Source of the DNA: Trichosphaerium sp. ATCC 40318
Taxonomy: Eukaryota > Discosea > Flabellinia > Trichosidae
Length of the DNA stretch: 64,000 nt
NCBI GenBank assembly: GCA_038496445.1
Contig: JALMLS010000635.1
Location: 1 to 64,000 of the forward strand
Direction: 5' to 3'
Positions 32,956-44,154 of this stretch are shown here, one piece after another. Numbering within the stretch: the stretch's first letter is position 1; each line of letters opens with the position of its first letter. Both the position numbers and the translations under genes were made by a program. The notes beneath the pieces were generated by a model. It did no database searches. It was not told where the DNA came from and saw only the letters and a program-made list of their open reading frames with translations.

Positions 32956-33760
32956 ATATCTAAGTCAAAAACAGTAACAATATCAGAGTGATATCTCTAA
33001 GGTTACTTTTGGTGTTGATGTATTAATACAAATTGTATTTCAGATTGCTCTTCATATTTATGTCATTGGTACGTTTGGAAGTTTACGAGTACTGGATTGT
33101 AGTCTTCGATTTAAAACTTACTTATATGAGATTGTCAAATTCAATACTAAAAGCACGCATACTAGAGCGTGTTATCTCACAGTCAGACTTATCCTTAGCA
33201 AACTGTTTCTCAAGAACGCGAGAACTATGTTATGCTCACTTTTGGAAACAACAAATGTCCGCATCCAGCTAAATGTGTCCCTGTCTGTATAGGTGTACTT
33301 GCATAGGAGAGCCAATTCCAAGTGTTTGTATGAGTGTCAGGGGCGTGAGAGAGTAAGTCAAAGCTGAAAGTGAAGGTTAACCTTTTAGCTCTTTTTGGTT
33401 TGCTAGTGGCAATATGTCCATATTACTAAATAGCTCTGGATGTTATGGTTTTCACGTTAGTCATTAACCACCCTTATAAGTGATTTTTTGTTATATTCTT
33501 AAGTGTGAAATGTAATCTGTTTTGACGCAAAGGTAAAAAGTTATTTTTAGAACCAATAATCTTCTTGAAACACCTTAAGTGTACCTTTTATATTTACAAT
33601 AAGATCAACCACTTGGTGTTGTTTTATACCGTGTGCACAAGTACTTATTTGGTCCTTTGGTGACTAATAACAAAATGCGTTCTGTGCAACTGTTTTGGGA
33701 TCAAAGGCGTGTTTTAATGTGTTTCGGTGCGTATTAACGTATTTTCGTAACTCTACATTT
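32956..33760. other. Spacer between the tandem PA-7TM genes
   Basis: No gene is supported. A weak plus-strand open frame at 33033-33272 has no domain. The spacer should contain the terminator of copy 1 and the promoter of copy 2, and shows no clear duplicate of the region upstream of copy 1. Confidence 0.35.
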
Positions 33761-36065
33761 AAAACTGGCTACACTTCTCAATCACTACTTCCAACTTATA
33801 CTTACGCTTCATTCATAGCGTTAGCGTGCTTTTTGCCAATAATAGATGGTATGGAAGTTATTGACATGAATGGGCAATCAACGGTACGCTACTGTACGCT
33901 AAAGTCACTCACTAGCAAAAATATTATATGAGGACATGTTTTAGCGGCCTTTTCCTTTTTCACCAAACGGCATTTGAGTAAAGAGATGTTTTGACGAAAC
34001 GTTTTTCTCACCACCAACTGTAAAAACCTAAATCTTGTTAAAGGAGAGTAGAAAGCTACAACTAAGTACTCTCTTGCCCAGGGAGATTACAGTTTTTTTG
34101 TAAAATATAAGAAACGTTTCTAACGTTTCCGTAAACATCTATTACTATTCTATTTGTGCTCTAACAGTGTACAATACTCACAGTTTTATAGTACATTAAA
34201 GCAATCAAAGTGAATTATATATCACGTTATGTACCATCAACGTTTACCAATGCAACTCTTGTACCAACAACATCACAAAACATATCTGGAAAGTACGTCA
34301 TCTTTTGGTCAAAAATAATTTGAAACAATTCAAGAACACTTGCTGTATTCCGCTTTTTTTGATAAATTTCTAGATACTTACCGGCCTCTTTTTTAGCTTT
34401 GTTTATGTGAATGAAGCAACACGATCATGGGACATACATGTAATTGTAGAATACTATAATTTGAATGCAACAGGTGTTATTATCAGGGTAACTAGTATGT
34501 GATGACCAAGTTTTAATGTGTGTTCAAATTTTATTATTAGGGGTTACTCCGGGTAGTTACATAGTACACAAAGAACGCTACTCTTCTGTAAGAGACCTTG
34601 GATTTCATGTATTTCATATTGGTAAGAAGGATGGTCCTGTACTTAATGACTTGATAGAAGCCAACAATGGCTCTTTACAGTTATCTATTGATGGTGGAGG
34701 TACAAACACATTTTCTTTGTTTTGAAGAAATAAACTATAAGAACGCTAGCAATGCTTTGTGCTTCCTTAGGGCTCACAATGCCTTTCTATTGAAATTTAT
34801 ATGTGTTTTACTTCTAAATCATCATTGTAGAGAAAAATGAATGGAGTATTGCTGTTAGTGAAGCGCTTCTAGTTCCTTTATTCAATGTATTCTTGGGAGG
34901 ATTTGCACTTATCACAACATTATATGCAGCTTACAAGTTCTATGGGTACACCAGTCACCATGTACGACTTCAGTTTATTTATATCTCACTTTTTTCCTTT
35001 TTGACTTCTCACTACTTCTAGGGATGGAGCTGGACTGTATGCCAAGTATGCCTTGCACTTGAAATCATGACAAATTTAGGTATGTTAGTTGAATATTTAC
35101 ACGTGACTATTTATAAATAGAGGCATCTTACGTTTTTATTAGAGCGTGCTATTTTTGTGAGCATTGATCCATACTTCCTTCGTACTCTTCTTCCTCAAAT
35201 GCTGGAACATGTTTTAGCATCGATATCTTTACCGCCTTCGTTACTCACAACATTGCTCATTGCTTTTTACTGGTACATGAACTACTTGTTGACAGGTTTT
35301 CGTGTCCTAATAACCAGCTGTTCTGCTACTTTTTTTTGTTTTATTTTTTAAACGTGTTGCTTATTTTAATTATAGGAGAGAGCTAAGTTCTCAACATTCG
35401 ATACAAATCTTATCATTCATTGAAAGGTTAAAGATACCTTTTGTTGCTATTGCTTGCATCTTGTTTATCTTTGAGGTTTCCTTAGCATTATTGCGCTTTG
35501 TATTAGATATTTACATTACTATCATTGCAGGCGTAACTTTCATTATATACTTCATAATTACTGTTACAATAATTGGGTTTTTTATTGTGACAGGTTGTTC
35601 TGTACTCAGGCGTCTATCAAAAGCAACTTCAAACAAAAAACTAAGTAAACTTCGCATGATAACATACTTGATCATGTCAAGTGCTATTTTCCAATTTTTG
35701 GGTATCCTTGTCAGTATAGTGGGTAGTTTAACACATTGGGCATGGTATGTTATGTGATTGCCAACATACATTTGACTATATTCTTATTTTTTTCTTTGTT
35801 TAGGGATTATCCAAGTGGATACATTACCACGTGGGCAATAACATTCTTTTGTTGGACAATGACAAGCTTTATTCAAATAATGGCTTGGAGCAATGGAGAT
35901 AGTGATAGTGGCTCTAAAAACCGACAAAGAAGATCTGTTGCTCCTACTGTTCAGGCTACTGATCCTTCAACGCAAAGAGGCACTACAACTATTGAAGGAT
36001 CACTCGCAATATTGGGTAACATTCTTGAGGAAGGTAACTTAGAAATACCTCGTTCAATGACATAA
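33761..36065 (+). CDS. PA-domain seven-transmembrane protein, tandem copy 2
   Basis: Exon by exon it parallels copy 1: ASFIALACFLPIIDGMEVID (about 33810), FTNATLVPTTSQNISGKYVI (about 34240), DIHVIVEYYNLNATGVIIRV (about 34430), FHVFHIGKKDGPVLNDLI (about 34610), VSEALLVPLFNVFLGGFALI (about 34855), then helices ending WAITFFCWTMTSFIQIMAW (about 35850). Exon positions are conserved but sequence in TM4-TM5 (about 35460-35600) and the tail has diverged, the tail being longer and containing KNRQRRS. I see no frame-breaking lesion. Probably a recent tandem duplicate that is starting to specialise. The start codon is not certain. Confidence 0.65.
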
Positions 36066-36144
36066 ACCCTTATGGGCTTGTAGAGGTAGTAGTGTACAAA
36101 ATATATTTTCTACTGGTTTCCCGAGATTTATTTTTCTTACATCT

Positions 36145-37410
36145 TTATTTACTGTTCCCATCGTATATATCTGGTCTTCTATGACTGAATACTGGCATAT
36201 TTAGTCTCGTTCTTTCTAACATATCCAAGGCAATATCATAGGTTATAATACGAGGAGCATCATCATGACAACATGCCACTACAAGTATTAATACGAAAAC
36301 AAAAAAAAGAGCGATTTCATACCCTTTGTTCCCCATGGGTCTATTATTAAGCTACGACCGTAAGTTCGTCTTTTTGGATTGTGTTGACCATATTGAGCAG
36401 CAGCAATGACCCAACACTAACAATAAGTTATTATCACGTGTTTAAATGCAAAAACTTTAGCGACTTTTTGTAGATTTATAACTTACTTGGTTTTCTATCG
36501 CTCTTGCTTGCAACAGAGGATCCCATTGATCTTTACCAGTCATTAGAGTAAACGCTAAGAAAATAGTGAGTATGTGGAGTGGTTTATAACAATGGGATCA
36601 AAATTACCTGAAGGCACAAGCAATATTTCAGCTCCCTTTTCTCGAAGACGTTGATAAAGTTGTGGAAATCTCACCTAAACAATAAGTTGTTATAATTGTT
36701 TTTAACTTCACAACCACATACGTCATAGCACGTTGATAAACCTAAACGACCAATAGGAGTATCACATACTATTATTTCGTCACCTGCATCAGTACTTTTA
36801 CCTTCATCAAGGCATGGACCGTTCGGAATGTCAACCTGAATGGTTTTTTTTTAGTGTATTTTTTTTTGGTTTTTGCGGATTGTCTAGAGCTTCTGTACCT
36901 TGAATAAATGTATTTTACGATACACTGCTTTTATATCTCCCTTGTTGTCTATGATAAGATGCGTATTACGGACCTTCCCAGGAGTAATTTTAGATTTCTC
37001 ATGAAATCCGCCTAGACTTAACCAAACGTTATGACGCTTCGCTAAATCCTGTAATATTAGTTATTTAGCTCTTGGATATAGGTTCAAGGGTTTTTGAACG
37101 TAGTTAAACAGATTTTTCTTCGTGTCAGCTGTATTACCTTGTATTTGTTTATATAGACGCCAGATTCTATATCCTCTGCGTTGGCGATGCTTTCATCAGA
37201 GTTTGTGCCCATAAACGCAAAACACTCTAACGCCTAGTCAGTTATTGCTAGAACGTACTCATTAGACAATATACCTGGGAAAAAGATCATTTTGGCGCTT
37301 AACGCTACAGCACGTTCAACCAACTCGCTACAGACATCGAAATTCTTCTGTTTATCGTTTATAGATCGTAGTTGTGCCACTGCAACGATATTTGGTCCAT
37401 TCGACGCCAT
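36145..37410 (-). CDS. Nit1-like carbon-nitrogen hydrolase (nitrilase superfamily)
   Basis: The ATG at 37410 opens [20 protein letters not shown]. Following exons give IFFPECFAFMG (catalytic Glu), [19 protein letters not shown] (catalytic Lys), GRLGLSTC joined to YDVRFPQLY (catalytic Cys), [51 protein letters not shown] and [20 protein letters not shown], with the stop at 36145. The E-K-C triad is complete and the C-terminal HRRPDIY block is characteristic of Nit1/NitFhit proteins, which hydrolyse deaminated glutathione as metabolite repair. Short introns interrupt the gene, one inside CYDVRFP at about 36670-36720. The predicted length of about 300 residues fits the family. Confidence 0.88.
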
Positions 37411-38124
37411 TGATGGTGTGTTGTTGAAGTATTTTCCTTCGAATTTTCAGAATTTTCGGAAAAAGAAATGTTCTTTTTTTTGGGCAAAATACTAACAATA
37501 AGCAGTTGTACAAGTATACTTGCTTGAGGTGATGTTAAGCACCTGCTTTGTAACTGGTTCGCCTTTTGAAAACTTCTATTGTGCTACTCATATTGATTCA
37601 AGAACTCGCCTACAGCGCAACATAGCAAGTGCAAGTCGTGAAGCTGTTGTTTCTTAAAGTGCTTCTTTTTGCTCATGCACGGAATAGTTGACAAAGTTAA
37701 AAGGAGGGCTACCGTATAGCCAAGGTCTAATGAGACTGATATGCTTAAAATTAGTTTTGTATAGCTGCACTTCTCGAGTGTATCCACAGCAATCCTACCC
37801 ATGTGACCCGCTTCTAACATACACTCTGGATTCCATTTTCAATATTGTAGAATACTTAGATGTAGCTCTTTAGAATTGTGCGTTCATCTTGAGTTATTTA
37901 TGTTTATTAATAGGAAACTTGCTTGTACGCTGCAATAATTTTTGAGTAAGAAAATACTGAGAATTATTTTATTTCGGACAAAGTGCAAAAATTGGGTTGT
38001 TCATGATTTGGTGGACAATGTAATTAAGATGGCTACCAGGTTACTGTTTTAGTCGGTTATATCAGTTCAGACTTTTTTACATGATTAGTGCTCAGCCTTA
38101 AAGATAGCATCTTTTTACATGTTC
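37411..38124. other. Intergenic, no supported gene
   Basis: It lies between the start of the nitrilase gene and the 3' end of the F-box/LRR gene. Short open frames on both strands (37584-37820, 37688-37873) overlap each other and have no paralogue. Nothing else was recognised. Confidence 0.4.
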
Positions 38125-39717
38125 TTAGTAATAGATATCCGCGTGTGAGTCTGGTACACTATGCAGCTGAGATTGGCCCATATGCCCTTTTACACTATTG
38201 CAAAGGCTCTGATTCATGCGTATATAAGGCACATCAGCTAAATATTTAACACCATCAGCAGTAGCCTTAATGCAAACTATATTGATGCTATGAATAAGAA
38301 AAGAATTCAAAAAAGATAAGCCCAAATCACCAACATTTGTATGAGCAATAGATATCACTCTCGCTTTCTGAATATACTTCATCCCTTCATCTGTAACCAA
38401 TGTCCTGTCAAGATATATATGAGAAGCATTTAGGTACTGTAACCCTTTATCAGTAATCTTGTTCCAACAAAGGTCAACGTTCTTGACACCTTTGAGATGT
38501 TGTAAACCATCATCAGTAATATTGTTACACTCCTTTAAAACCACAGTATGAGCACCTGAGATGTATTCAAGTTGATCATCTGTAACGTCAGTGAAGCTTA
38601 TATCGATTGTATGTACACATGAGAGATGCTTGATACCTGCTTCAGAAAAGTCTGCTCCAGGTACAATATACTCTTGTACACCAGCAATATAACTCAAACA
38701 CTCGTCAAATGGCATTTGTGGTTTTGCTGTACGTCTTGTTACCTCTATTTTATGGATACCAGACAGATACTTAAAGCAATCAGCTGTTAGAGAACCATCA
38801 AATATCATCCTGACCTCTTCAAGGCCAGGCAAGTGTTTAAACCCTTCAGAGGTGATATCCTTATTTGAGAAAAATCCAACACTTTTAAGATTATTCAAGC
38901 GCTTTAAGCCGTCATCAGTAACACTTGTAAGACAAAGAGATAGTGACTCTAAGTTTGGTGTATGTACGAGAAAAGCGTCTGTGAATATACTGCAACAGCT
39001 GACGGATAGTTCCTTTAAGTTCACTAAATGTTTAAACCCTTCTTTTGTGACTTTTGTTGAAAAACCACTAAACGATAAGCTGGTAAGATTTGAAAGATTC
39101 TTCATACCCCCCTCGCTCAGCGATACTGTGCAACCGCTTAATTCCAACCTCTTCAGTCTTGACAGATACTTGAGTGATTCATCAGATAAAGGACAGTTGC
39201 ATAATGTTAGATCTTGGAGATCTTTGAGATGAGCAAATCCAGATCCAGTTAAGTTAGGGCTTGCTATGATAAGTTTCTTAACGCCTGCAATGTGACGTAA
39301 CCCTTCATCTGTCACGACACATGTTCCAACAAACAGGTTAAGCTCTCTAACGCCTGATAATAACTTCAAGTGATCATCTGTTATTTCATGCCTGAATTCC
39401 TTTAAACAAAGTTTTTCGAAGCCAGAAAACGCTTCAAGAGGTACTTGTGTACTTGTTGCAAGTGGCTGGAAATAAGCTATCGTTGTTTTGTGTTTATACG
39501 CGTTATATTCTGTCATACGCTTAGCATCGTCACTGGAAAGCACTCTAGCGCGTTTAAGGCCAATTGTGTTTCTTAACATAGAAACAAAGAAAGAAGAGCA
39601 ACGAAACATCGTAAAGCGATCGCCGTCGCTTAGGTACGCGAATATTTCAATATTTATCTCATTTGGTATGCGTTCAAACCAACAAGTATCGTGGATGCTG
39701 GATTGTTGAACTTCCAT
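38125..39717 (-). CDS. F-box leucine-rich-repeat protein, intronless
   Basis: A single 530-codon exon, remarkable in this intron-dense window. Residues about 12-50 (ERIPNEINIEIFAYLSDGDR, FRCSSFF) form an F-box, the Skp1-binding motif of SCF ubiquitin ligases. The rest is some 18 LRRs of about 23-24 residues with the pattern TDEGL.HL..L..L.L: for example VTDEGLRHIAGVKKL, LSDESLKYLSRLKRLEL, NITDDGLQHLKGVKNVDL and KITDKGLQYLNASHIYL. The repeats would select substrates for degradation. This TDEGL-type repeat is widespread in amoebae and also in planctomycete-like bacteria. The gene is divergent from the MORN_2 gene, sharing a 257-bp upstream region. Decayed relatives lie at 24430-24640 and 43690-43770. 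Confidence 0.85.
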   Translation of the reverse strand: MEVQQSSIHDTCWFERIPNEINIEIFAYLSDGDRFTMFRCSSFFVSMLRNTIGLKRARVLSSDDAKRMTEYNAYKHKTTIAYFQPLATSTQVPLEAFSGFEKLCLKEFRHEITDDHLKLLSGVRELNLFVGTCVVTDEGLRHIAGVKKLIIASPNLTGSGFAHLKDLQDLTLCNCPLSDESLKYLSRLKRLELSGCTVSLSEGGMKNLSNLTSLSFSGFSTKVTKEGFKHLVNLKELSVSCCSIFTDAFLVHTPNLESLSLCLTSVTDDGLKRLNNLKSVGFFSNKDITSEGFKHLPGLEEVRMIFDGSLTADCFKYLSGIHKIEVTRRTAKPQMPFDECLSYIAGVQEYIVPGADFSEAGIKHLSCVHTIDISFTDVTDDQLEYISGAHTVVLKECNNITDDGLQHLKGVKNVDLCWNKITDKGLQYLNASHIYLDRTLVTDEGMKYIQKARVISIAHTNVGDLGLSFLNSFLIHSINIVCIKATADGVKYLADVPYIRMNQSLCNSVKGHMGQSQLHSVPDSHADIYY

Positions 39718-39974
39718 TGCAATGGTTGGTTGTAGCAGTGAAGCCTTCGCGTTTATAAATAGTCGCTGTTATTCTTCGCGAAACGGACAATTTTCTGCGA
39801 AAGACTGTATCAAAACGTTTGTTTACGCCACGCCTGGCAGCGTTGTTTGTTGAATAAATGACTGACGTTCCCGCTAAAAAATGTACGTATTAAATCAATG
39901 CCATTGTTAGCACTATCTTCGTGCTACAAACGCTGTTTATACGTTTATAACGCGATATCTGAACTAATTTAACG
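39718..39974. promoter_or_regulatory. Shared upstream region of two divergent intronless genes
   Basis: 257 bp separate the ATG codons at 39717 (minus) and 39975 (plus), so both promoters lie here. It contains TATAAA-like sequence (gtttataaatag, about 39749-39760) but no CACGTG. Confidence 0.5.
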
Positions 39975-40886
39975 ATGCTAGCGTTTACAGGATCAAATAG
40001 TGCCAACGACGCCCAGACTTCATTCTTGGAGCTTCCTGATGACATACAACGTAGTTTGGCGGAGCTAGATGAGTACGTTTATAAGCGTTGGCCTTTACTT
40101 TCAAAAAGAGCCGCTGAAGCAACACGGTTCAATGACAAACAACAAAAACATGGCGGTTGGAAGCGTTGGAGCTTAGGAAAGCTGATTAAGCAAGAACACT
40201 TCAAAAACGGGTTAAAACATGGCGTACAAAGAGAGTGGTACAAGACGGGAACACAAAAGAGCGAGCATACTGAAAAAGAAGGTAAAAAGGATGGAGAGTC
40301 AAGAAAATGGCATAAGAATGGTCAAATACATCAATTGAGGTTCTTTAAAGATGATAATAGACACGGTGAAGCAAAAGACTGGCTAGAGAGTGGACAGTTG
40401 AAGATATTGACTTCATTTGACAATGATTATGAACAAGGATTATACCAAGAGTGGCATGCTAATGGTCAGCTCAGGTACATTGTTAATATTGAAAAAGATA
40501 TGGAACAAGGAGAAGGTAAAATATTTCATGATAATGGACAGTTAAAGACAAAGAGAGTATTTGTTGATGATTGTATACAAGGAGAACAAAAAGAATGGTA
40601 TCCTACAGGAGAGATTGAATCTATTTGTAATTATGTTGATGGTATGAAAGAAGGAGAGTTTAAGAGTTGGTATCCATCAGGTTCTTTAAAAGCTAAAGGA
40701 ACATACAGAAAAGGAGATAACGATGGTCTTTTTGAGTATTGGCATGAGAATGGTAATCCAAGACATAAAAGTAGCTATAAGAAAGGTAAAATGGATGGTG
40801 AGTATAAATATTGGAGACCTGATGGTTCATTGTTACGTGTTGCTCAGTATAAAGATGGAATTAAACTTAAGGAAGTAGAAACTTAA
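39975..40886 (+). CDS. MORN_2 (YwqK-type) repeat protein, intronless
   Basis: 303 codons in one exon. The N-terminus (FLELPDDIQRSLAELDEYVY) is helical and weakly F-box-like. From residue about 65 there are about ten tandem 23-residue repeats of the form GEW..W..NGQL......Y..G: GESRKWHKNGQIHQLRFFKD, GLYQEWHANGQLRYIVN, GEGKIFHDNGQLKTKRVF, GEFKSWYPSGSLKAKGTY and GEYKYWRPDGSL. This is the MORN_2 repeat of bacterial YwqK-like proteins, also common in amoebae and in giant viruses that infect them. It probably forms a beta-hairpin scaffold for protein or membrane contact. A paralogue with several frameshifts lies at 57880-58461. Confidence 0.82.
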   Translation: MLAFTGSNSANDAQTSFLELPDDIQRSLAELDEYVYKRWPLLSKRAAEATRFNDKQQKHGGWKRWSLGKLIKQEHFKNGLKHGVQREWYKTGTQKSEHTEKEGKKDGESRKWHKNGQIHQLRFFKDDNRHGEAKDWLESGQLKILTSFDNDYEQGLYQEWHANGQLRYIVNIEKDMEQGEGKIFHDNGQLKTKRVFVDDCIQGEQKEWYPTGEIESICNYVDGMKEGEFKSWYPSGSLKAKGTYRKGDNDGLFEYWHENGNPRHKSSYKKGKMDGEYKYWRPDGSLLRVAQYKDGIKLKEVET

Positions 40887-41077
40887 GATGAAAGCCAATA
40901 ACCGCCGCACAATGAGATTAAAGCTTGTACACTTATCTTTACGATTAAATATTGTAGCCAGTGTTGGCTGACTTTTGAAACACGTGAGTTTTTTCCCTGT
41001 TACAAATATTGTAACGCTTTTGTAAGCTCCGGTTCTTGACATTGTTACTGGTTCCACAGACTGGATAAAGCAAAAGA

Positions 41078-43579
41078 ATGCTCAAGCATCGCTTGACACC
41101 TCCCCAAAGAGACATACTCATTGCATAGAAAGTTATCTGGGTGTTTCTTAATATGCTCAATATTGAAGGCGAATTTTCCTTGCAAAGACATGTGGTGGTT
41201 GGACATTGTAGAGCAATACACAAGTAAAATAAAACATAGTAAGCATTGTATACAATACCGTACGTTACAAGTTTTCTATTGTGTATTGACAAACAACTCG
41301 CTAAATAAATAACAAGTAACGGTTGTGAATTACCCGAGTTACAGTCAAGTTTGGAGTATACACTTGGTCAACACTCCATAATCAAATACAACATGTATGT
41401 CGCTTTAGTGTTTGCTTTCTTGGCAGCGTTTACTACTTTCACGTGTTGTGAAACGGTTTATCCTTTATACACTATTAACTCGATAAATACTGGATTTACG
41501 GACTCAGACTACAATGTTATCGCTAGCAACTTTGGTTTCGCGCAAATGGCTGCATCTTTAGAGCAAATAAACGGTTTTCACAAAGTTAACCCCAATTTCA
41601 AAGTAGTACAATACTTTAATTCCGTTACAGGTCCAGCAAATACTATTGAACCTATTAACGTTAGAAAATCAGTAGCGTTTACTCCAAACGCTAGGTTATC
41701 TTTTGATATATCTACTACAGATACCACACTCGACTTTGAGTACTTGTCGAATACAGCAAAGTTCTTGGTAATGTTCGCATTATTTCATCTCTTTTTTGCT
41801 TTGTTTTTTTAACTCCTACCAAAGGCTAGTACAATACCTGGAGACATCAGCAAAAACGGCGCTGAGTATGTCACATTTATAAGAGTTGGAGATGAGATAA
41901 TGCGCATCAATAAAGTACTTGATAAAAAGTTGGTTGTAACACGTGGTTTGGATGATACAAAGCCAACAAAGCACAATGAAAATTCAACTATATTTTCTCC
42001 TTTGTACTCTGCAGAACGCGTTCCAGGATTTTCAAAGGACTCTCCTATTTATTATCAAAGAGACCCTGAAGCGATAGCATATACTCAAGTTCTTGTAAAT
42101 GCAACATCAACCTCAATATCGAAAGGCTATGACGGTTCTTGGTATGACGATTTTTCTTCAAGTACGGATTCTTCTCGGTTTTATGTACAACTTCATTTTA
42201 ACCATATTCTCGAATTGTGTACATCTATGATACGGTTTACATCGTCATCAAAGGTTTTCATCCTGATAGTTGCAATATCAGTAACACTTGGGCTCCCTAG
42301 TGTCAGAGTTTCTCCAAAACAATTCGTGTTTTCTAAAAAAAAACAACCAATTTTTTTGTGTTTAGGTATGTACAACACTGTAAGGATTGATAATGTAAAA
42401 GTTTCACTTGGTGACATCTGGAACTTCAAAACTGGATCCCCGTATACACCTGATGCACATTTAATTGCTCAGCAGAACGCATTAAAGAGTATTTGGAATC
42501 AATTACACCAGAAATTTGGTCATTACCCTACAATTCTCGCAAACAACGCTGAAGGTTTTGCCAAATACTACTACCTTTCCAATGATTAATCTTTGTTAGG
42601 ATGTTGGTTTCCTGAAAAAGGAAACTGCAGAATACTAGTAGAAGGCAGTACGGTGAGACCACTTGACGGATACAGGTAAACAAATACTTTTGCTTAAATA
42701 GCTTTTTTTTTCAAATGCTTTTTTTGTATTGCTAACTTTGGTTTAGTTTGGAAGTCTTCTCAGGTTCAGAGCAAAATACAGATCCGTTCCAAAGCGGGTG
42801 CAATATATCGAGTTTATCTTGGTCATTTCTACCGGTAACGACTTGGGTGAGGAACGTCCAAAACGCAATGGATGCAGCACAAAAAGATGTAGCAGCTTTT
42901 CCAATGATATCTCAAGCTGGTTGCAAATCACCTTTTCTTGAGATAGCAAAGGACAGGGATAGACTAGAAACATTTGGATATTCCACATTTCTTCTAGGTA
43001 ACCTTTATAACATGTCATTGAGTTATGTCTATCACTAGATCGTATTTAAACAACTTTTTTTTAGCATCCAGTCACCCAAAGCAAAAAATGAGATTCGGTC
43101 TTCCTTGCATGTACCGAAACGCTTCTGGTCACCGATATGCGCATGTACATGAAAGATATTCCTGGAATATAGGAACGCCTATCCATACAGAAACACCAGA
43201 CAACATATCTGGCTATCAACCTGAAGGTACAGTGATACTTGAAAACCTTACAGTTTTTCTCAGAAATAGATGAATTAATTATTACTTCAGGACACGTGTC
43301 ATACATGAGGCTATTCGATAATGGCGCTATTCTTGTAAATCCTACGAACAATACTGACACTCCCATTAAGCTACCTAGTGAGTTATATGATCCAGTTGAG
43401 AAACAATACGTTCAAAAGGTTACAATGCTTGCTCACACAGGGTTGATTTTACTCAAATCGCCACCTTAAATACATCTCCTAATAAATTGATGACGTTTCC
43501 ATTCACAACCAGTGCTACTTATGAACAATATCGAATAGTAGCACTTCTGCTACAATAAGCACAATAACACCTATTGGCT
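41078..43579. repeat. 2.5-kb inverted repeat, left arm (partner 58842-61326)
   Basis: Homology with the reverse complement of 58842-61326 starts at AATGCTCAAGC (41078) and ends near CACCTATTG (43579). It covers the 5' flank, the whole GHL15-like gene and about 100 bp of 3' flank. Differences are scattered substitutions and small indels, mostly in introns. 15.3 kb separate the arms. Confidence 0.88.
41394..43469 (+). CDS. Secreted GHL15-like glycoside hydrolase, copy 1
   Basis: The ATG at 41394 gives a signal peptide (MYVALVFAFLAAFTTFTCCE). Exons 41394-41767, 41825-42161, 42366-42554, about 42600-42675, 42747-42997, 43065-43226 and 43291-43469. Key parts: NPNFKVVQYFN (barrel strand); an inserted beta segment VGDEIMRINKV, LVVTRGLDD, HNENSTIF; then YDGSWYDDFSS, which resembles the DG..xDD catalytic strand of TIM-barrel hydrolases; YPTILANNAEG; MRFGLPCMYRNASGHRYAH; and RLFDNGAILVNPT, a block typical of hypothetical glycosyl hydrolase family GHL15. 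In-frame TAA after LSND vanishes if a 45-nt intron (42555-42599, donor GTTTTG) is removed. About 520 residues, extracellular. Assignment to GHL15 is from motif memory. Confidence 0.7.
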
Positions 43580-43689
43580 ATGGTAGAACAAGCATTACTA
43601 GAGAAAACGAAGTGAAAGTCTTGTCTTGGTCCATTACTTTAGAATACTATTGCTTTTTCTGTCCGGTTTATAGAACTGCACTAAATGAC

Positions 43690-43770
43690 AGCTACTTGCG
43701 TTACTTGCAGGTGTACACACTATAGGGTGGTTCTAAACTCATAACAGATGAGGGTTTGAAGGCATTGGCC
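43690..43770 (+). pseudogene. Short LRR remnant
   Basis: The sequence ..ATAACAGATGAGGGTTTGAAGGC.. translates to ITDEGLKALA, the consensus of the F-box/LRR repeats, followed by a stop. Only one repeat is visible, next to the 3' end of the inverted-repeat arm. Confidence 0.45.
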
Positions 43771-44154
43771 ATGTACACACTAACATAAGCGATTGTAAAT
43801 TAATAACTGATTAACCATCAAAGCAATGTCCAAAGATAAACTTGTCAAACCAATGTAACAGGCTAAAGTTTGAAGCCAAACCTTTGTTTTGACGTTGGCT
43901 GGTATGCATACTATATATTTGGCTGGTGGGTTTTGCACTACATTTCGCGAAATTAGGCTTGTTCTATTTCTTCGCAGTCCGTTCTTTTGGAGGGCTTTTG
44001 TACAACATTTTCGCAGAAAACAACTCATTTTTTAGTCAATCGTGGCTCTAATGAACTAACATTTGATTTAAACAAAATATGTCACAAACGAAACAGTTTA
44101 TCAATTTCGCGAAAAGTAGTGCAAACACAGTGGTAACGTTTATAGATGTATTCT
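43770..44154. other. Intergenic, no supported gene
   Basis: I see only short overlapping frames. One at 43780-44028 on the minus strand is basic and has no domain. Confidence 0.35.

Noticed and set aside
38852-39232. 126-codon plus-strand frame
   Set aside because: It is antisense to the long LRR gene; its openness follows from the LRR codon pattern.
39975-40886. MORN_2 protein as an antitoxin
   Set aside because: The YwqK name comes from bacterial annotation; no partner toxin gene lies nearby and the repeats are a structural motif.
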